From assembly GCA_944386335.1 (NCBI GenBank), contig CALXAQ010000029.1, forward strand, positions 1 through 8,141: a DNA stretch of 8,141 nt, in the 5' to 3' direction. Within the stretch, counting starts at the first letter, position 1; the number at the start of each line of letters is the position of its first letter. The notes beneath the pieces were generated by a model, which did not search any database, was not told the DNA's origin, and saw only the letters and a list, made by a program, of their open reading frames with translations. The stretch is from an uncultured Clostridia bacterium. Its GTDB lineage: Bacteria; Bacillota; Clostridia; TANB77; CAG-508. The position numbers and the translations under genes were made by a program. Below are positions 5,991-8,141 of the stretch, one piece after another.

Positions 5991-7337
5991 ATGAAATTAA
6001 TTAATGAAGTTCAATTTGTAAAATTAAATGAAGATAAAATCGTTATGCTAAATTTAATGAATGCTGCTGCTGATATATTAGATTTAGACACATATGATAA
6101 ATTAATAAATAATATTGATGCTTTAGATGAAAACACAATAGATAAATTAAAAGAAAGAAAATATGTATTTGATTCGGATGAAGAATATGATAAATTTTTA
6201 TCTGAATTGAATGAAAAAATAAATGAAGCTGAAAAAAATAGTCCTCCTTGTTTTTTAGTTATACCAACATATAGTTGTAATTTAAAATGTACATATTGCT
6301 ATGAAAGAACATATAAAATAGATAATGTAAAAGAAGAAAATCCATTGGGAATTTGTGATAAACAATTTGAGATAATAGACAATATTGTAAAGAAATATAA
6401 AGAAAAAAATCCAAAATTCTCTAATTTGAAGGACATAAGGATAACAATAATGGGAGGAGAGCCATTATTAAAAGTTAATAAGAATATCATAGAATATATC
6501 TTTAATAAAGTTAAAGAAAGAAAATATAGTGTGGATATTGTAACTAATGGAGTAGAATTAGATTCATTTATGGAAATATTAAAACAAGATTGTTTAGATC
6601 ATATACAAATAACTTTGGATGGTTCAAAAGAAATACATGATAAAAGAAGAGTATATGCTAATGGGAAAGGAAGCTTTGACGGAATATTAAGAAACATTGA
6701 TATTGCATTAAAGAATAATATAAAAATCTTTTTAAGAGTTAACGTGGATAATGAAAATTTATATGATTTACCGGAATTAGCAAATATTCTTATCAGTAAA
6801 TTTAAAGATAATAAAAAATTATATCCTTATATTTACCTTTTACAAGATGGTGGATGTTCAGGAGACGCTAATGTTGTCAAAGAAGAAGTTGGAATAGAAG
6901 AAGTATTTAAATTAGAGCATAAATATCCACAAGTGCAAATTTTCAGAAAAAAATTTCATCCAGAAATGTTTATAAACGCAATATTTAATAATATAGAATT
7001 TAAACCATCTTTGAGACATTGTGGAGCAGCAATAAATCAACATATATTAGATTCTAAAGGAAACATATATAGATGTTGGCATGGAATAGGTAATGATAAT
7101 TATAGTACAGGTAAATATATACCTGATATAAAAGAGAATAAGGAAAAAAATAAGAAATGGGATAACAGATCTGTATTAAATCTAGAAAAATGTAAAAAGT
7201 GCAAATATAGATATATTTGTGGAACTGGTTGTCCAGCTGCTACTCATAAAGGAGAAAATGAATTTGATATTGAAAAAGAAAGTTGTGTAGATTATGAAAA
7301 GTTAATTGAAACTATAATTAAAGAAAAAATAAAATAA
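5991..7337 (+). CDS. Radical SAM/SPASM peptide maturase
   Basis: The 448-residue enzyme should reductively cleave SAM at a [4Fe-4S] cluster and use the radical to modify the neighbouring peptide. The radical SAM cluster motif is C96-x3-C100-x2-C103 (CNLKCTYC, followed by YE). The SAM-contacting GGEP is at 155-158. VTNGVEL and ITLDGSKEIHDKRR follow in the barrel. The C-terminal SPASM domain has its seven cysteines in canonical order: C344, C362 (GNIYRC), C401 and C404 (CKKC), C410, C414 (CGTGC) and C432. It would bind two auxiliary clusters, as in anSME- and ranthipeptide/sactipeptide-type maturases. Residues 1-85 form an N-terminal region containing NLMNAAADILD, a kind of leader seen in several peptide maturases that may help bind the precursor. 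No residue is missing. The start has AGAGGAG at 5977-5983. The gene is 76 nt after the peptide gene and 15 nt before the GTPase gene. The family is certain; the chemistry and substrate are inferred. Confidence 0.95.
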   Translation: MKLINEVQFVKLNEDKIVMLNLMNAAADILDLDTYDKLINNIDALDENTIDKLKERKYVFDSDEEYDKFLSELNEKINEAEKNSPPCFLVIPTYSCNLKCTYCYERTYKIDNVKEENPLGICDKQFEIIDNIVKKYKEKNPKFSNLKDIRITIMGGEPLLKVNKNIIEYIFNKVKERKYSVDIVTNGVELDSFMEILKQDCLDHIQITLDGSKEIHDKRRVYANGKGSFDGILRNIDIALKNNIKIFLRVNVDNENLYDLPELANILISKFKDNKKLYPYIYLLQDGGCSGDANVVKEEVGIEEVFKLEHKYPQVQIFRKKFHPEMFINAIFNNIEFKPSLRHCGAAINQHILDSKGNIYRCWHGIGNDNYSTGKYIPDIKENKEKNKKWDNRSVLNLEKCKKCKYRYICGTGCPAATHKGENEFDIEKESCVDYEKLIETIIKEKIK

Positions 7338-7338
7338 A

Positions 7339-7345
7339 AGGAGGT
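7339..7345 (+). promoter_or_regulatory. Ribosome binding site that selects a TTG start
   Basis: AGGAGGT lies directly after the radical SAM stop codon and 7 nt before TTG at 7353-7355. The first in-frame ATG (7371) is 25 nt from this site, too far for normal initiation. The TTG is therefore the better start for the GTPase gene. Confidence 0.8.
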
Positions 7346-7352
7346 AGCTTTT

Positions 7353-8141
7353 TTGGAAAAAGAAAAACTGATGACACTTGGTGTATTTGCACATGCAAAT
7401 GCTGGAAAAACTACTATAACAGAAAATTTACTATATGATACCCACGTTATTGATAAAATGGGAAGGGTTGATACTGGAGATACTGTAACAGATTCTATGA
7501 AAGTAGAAAAAGAAAGAGGTATTACAGTCAGATCCTCTTTAGTATCTTTTAATGCTGAAGGAAAAAAAGTACAATTAATAGATACGCCAGGACATGTCGA
7601 TTTTTCTGCCGAAGTTGAAAGAGCTATAAATGTTCTTGACGGAGCAGTACTTGCAATATCAGGGGTAGAGGGTGTTGAAGCACAAACATACACAATTTGG
7701 AATGAACTAAAAGAAAAAAGAGTTCCAACAATTTTTTTCATAAACAAAATGGATAGAGAGGGAGCAAACTATGATAAGGTCTTAAAAGAACTTAGAGAAA
7801 AGCTAAAAATACCAATTATCTCACTTGAGAGAATTGAAAAAAAAGGAAAAGATTTTACTATTAGTAAATTATCAAAAGATGAAATAATTGAACAACTTTC
7901 TTTAGTCGAAAATGGTGTTGATGATTTATTGGAAAAATATTTGAATGATCCTAATAGTGTTTCTAGCCAAGAATTAGAGAAAAGAATTGAAGAATTATCA
8001 AAAGAAGGAATAATTAATATAGCAATAGGTGGAAGTGCTTTAAAGAGTAGAGGTACTAACGAGTTAGTGCATTACATATCAAGTTGTTTGCCAGAAACAA
8101 AAAGAGAATTGGAAGAACCATTTTCTGCTTATGTTTATACT
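7353..8141 (+). CDS. TetM-like ribosomal-protection / EF-G-related GTPase (3' end outside window)
   Basis: The first 263 codons of a translational GTPase are visible. It belongs to the TetM/TetO-type ribosomal-protection branch of the EF-G superfamily, whose full members are about 640 residues. G motifs, counted from the TTG start: G1 AHANAGKTT (13-21), G2 RGIT (55-58), G3 DTPGH (77-81), G4 NKMD (131-134) and G5 GSAL (227-230). The text VPTIFFINKMDREGANYDKV and ENGVDDLLEKYL match the TetM pattern more closely than EF-G. In the G1 loop the usual Asp (AHVDAGKTT or AHIDAGKTT) is Asn16. The gene is 15 nt behind the radical SAM gene and probably translationally coupled to it. Known family members free the ribosome of tetracycline. 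This one is divergent, and its place in a peptide cluster suggests protection of the producer's ribosomes. That role is inference, and a general tetracycline-resistance role or another factor-like role remains possible. The domains that contact the drug site are outside the window. Confidence 0.85.
   Translation, partial: MEKEKLMTLGVFAHANAGKTTITENLLYDTHVIDKMGRVDTGDTVTDSMKVEKERGITVRSSLVSFNAEGKKVQLIDTPGHVDFSAEVERAINVLDGAVLAISGVEGVEAQTYTIWNELKEKRVPTIFFINKMDREGANYDKVLKELREKLKIPIISLERIEKKGKDFTISKLSKDEIIEQLSLVENGVDDLLEKYLNDPNSVSSQELEKRIEELSKEGIINIAIGGSALKSRGTNELVHYISSCLPETKRELEEPFSAYVYT

Noticed and set aside
7371..7373. ATG as the start of the GTPase
   Set aside because: It is in frame but 25 nt from the only strong ribosome binding site, while the TTG at 7353 is 7 nt from it.
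7292..7747. 151-codon minus-strand open frame opposite the GTPase start
   Set aside because: The plus strand encodes all expected GTPase motifs in this stretch, and the minus frame is Ser/Phe/Val-rich low-complexity text with no family resemblance.

Overview
The window comes from a low-GC, AT-rich Gram-positive genome, most likely a member of the Clostridia. The support is strong AGGAGG-type ribosome binding sites, AT-ending codons, U-tract terminators, a type 2 (eukaryote-like) isoleucyl-tRNA synthetase as the housekeeping IleRS, and a DUF1653 protein next to it. I cannot name the genus from this sequence alone.

Left part (1-3388): the end of a DUF1653 gene and a complete ileS, closely spaced on the + strand and closed by a clear intrinsic terminator. 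This is core genome. Middle part (3389-4542): about 1.15 kb without an intact gene. It holds a sigma-A-like promoter followed about 30 nt later by a terminator-like hairpin with no gene between them. It also holds the minus-strand wreck of an IS110-family transposase (two internal deletions, a frameshift and an ochre stop). The structured, non-coding DNA upstream of that transposase lies where IS110-group elements normally encode their bridge (seek) RNA.

Right part (4543-8141, running off the end): an AT-rich accessory cluster, all on the + strand. In order it has a MORN-2/YwqK-like repeat protein, a class I SAM methyltransferase, a 32-residue peptide ending in two tandem copies of A-S-C-M-Y-H, a stem-loop, a radical SAM/SPASM enzyme, and the first 263 codons of a TetM-like ribosomal-protection/translation-factor GTPase. 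The GTPase starts at TTG, 15 nt behind the radical SAM gene.

The simplest reading is a biosynthetic locus for a ribosomally made, post-translationally modified peptide (RiPP). The 32-mer would be the precursor and the radical SAM/SPASM protein its maturase. The methyltransferase is a candidate second tailoring enzyme, and the stem-loop would let the peptide be made in excess of the enzyme. The GTPase is a candidate self-protection protein, which would suggest that the product acts on the ribosome. The precursor plus radical SAM pairing is well supported by sequence. The roles of the methyltransferase, MORN protein and GTPase are inferred from position only. No exporter or protease is visible, so any such gene must lie downstream of the window or elsewhere. 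I do not recognise the precursor as a member of any RiPP family I know; this is the best candidate for an undescribed system here.
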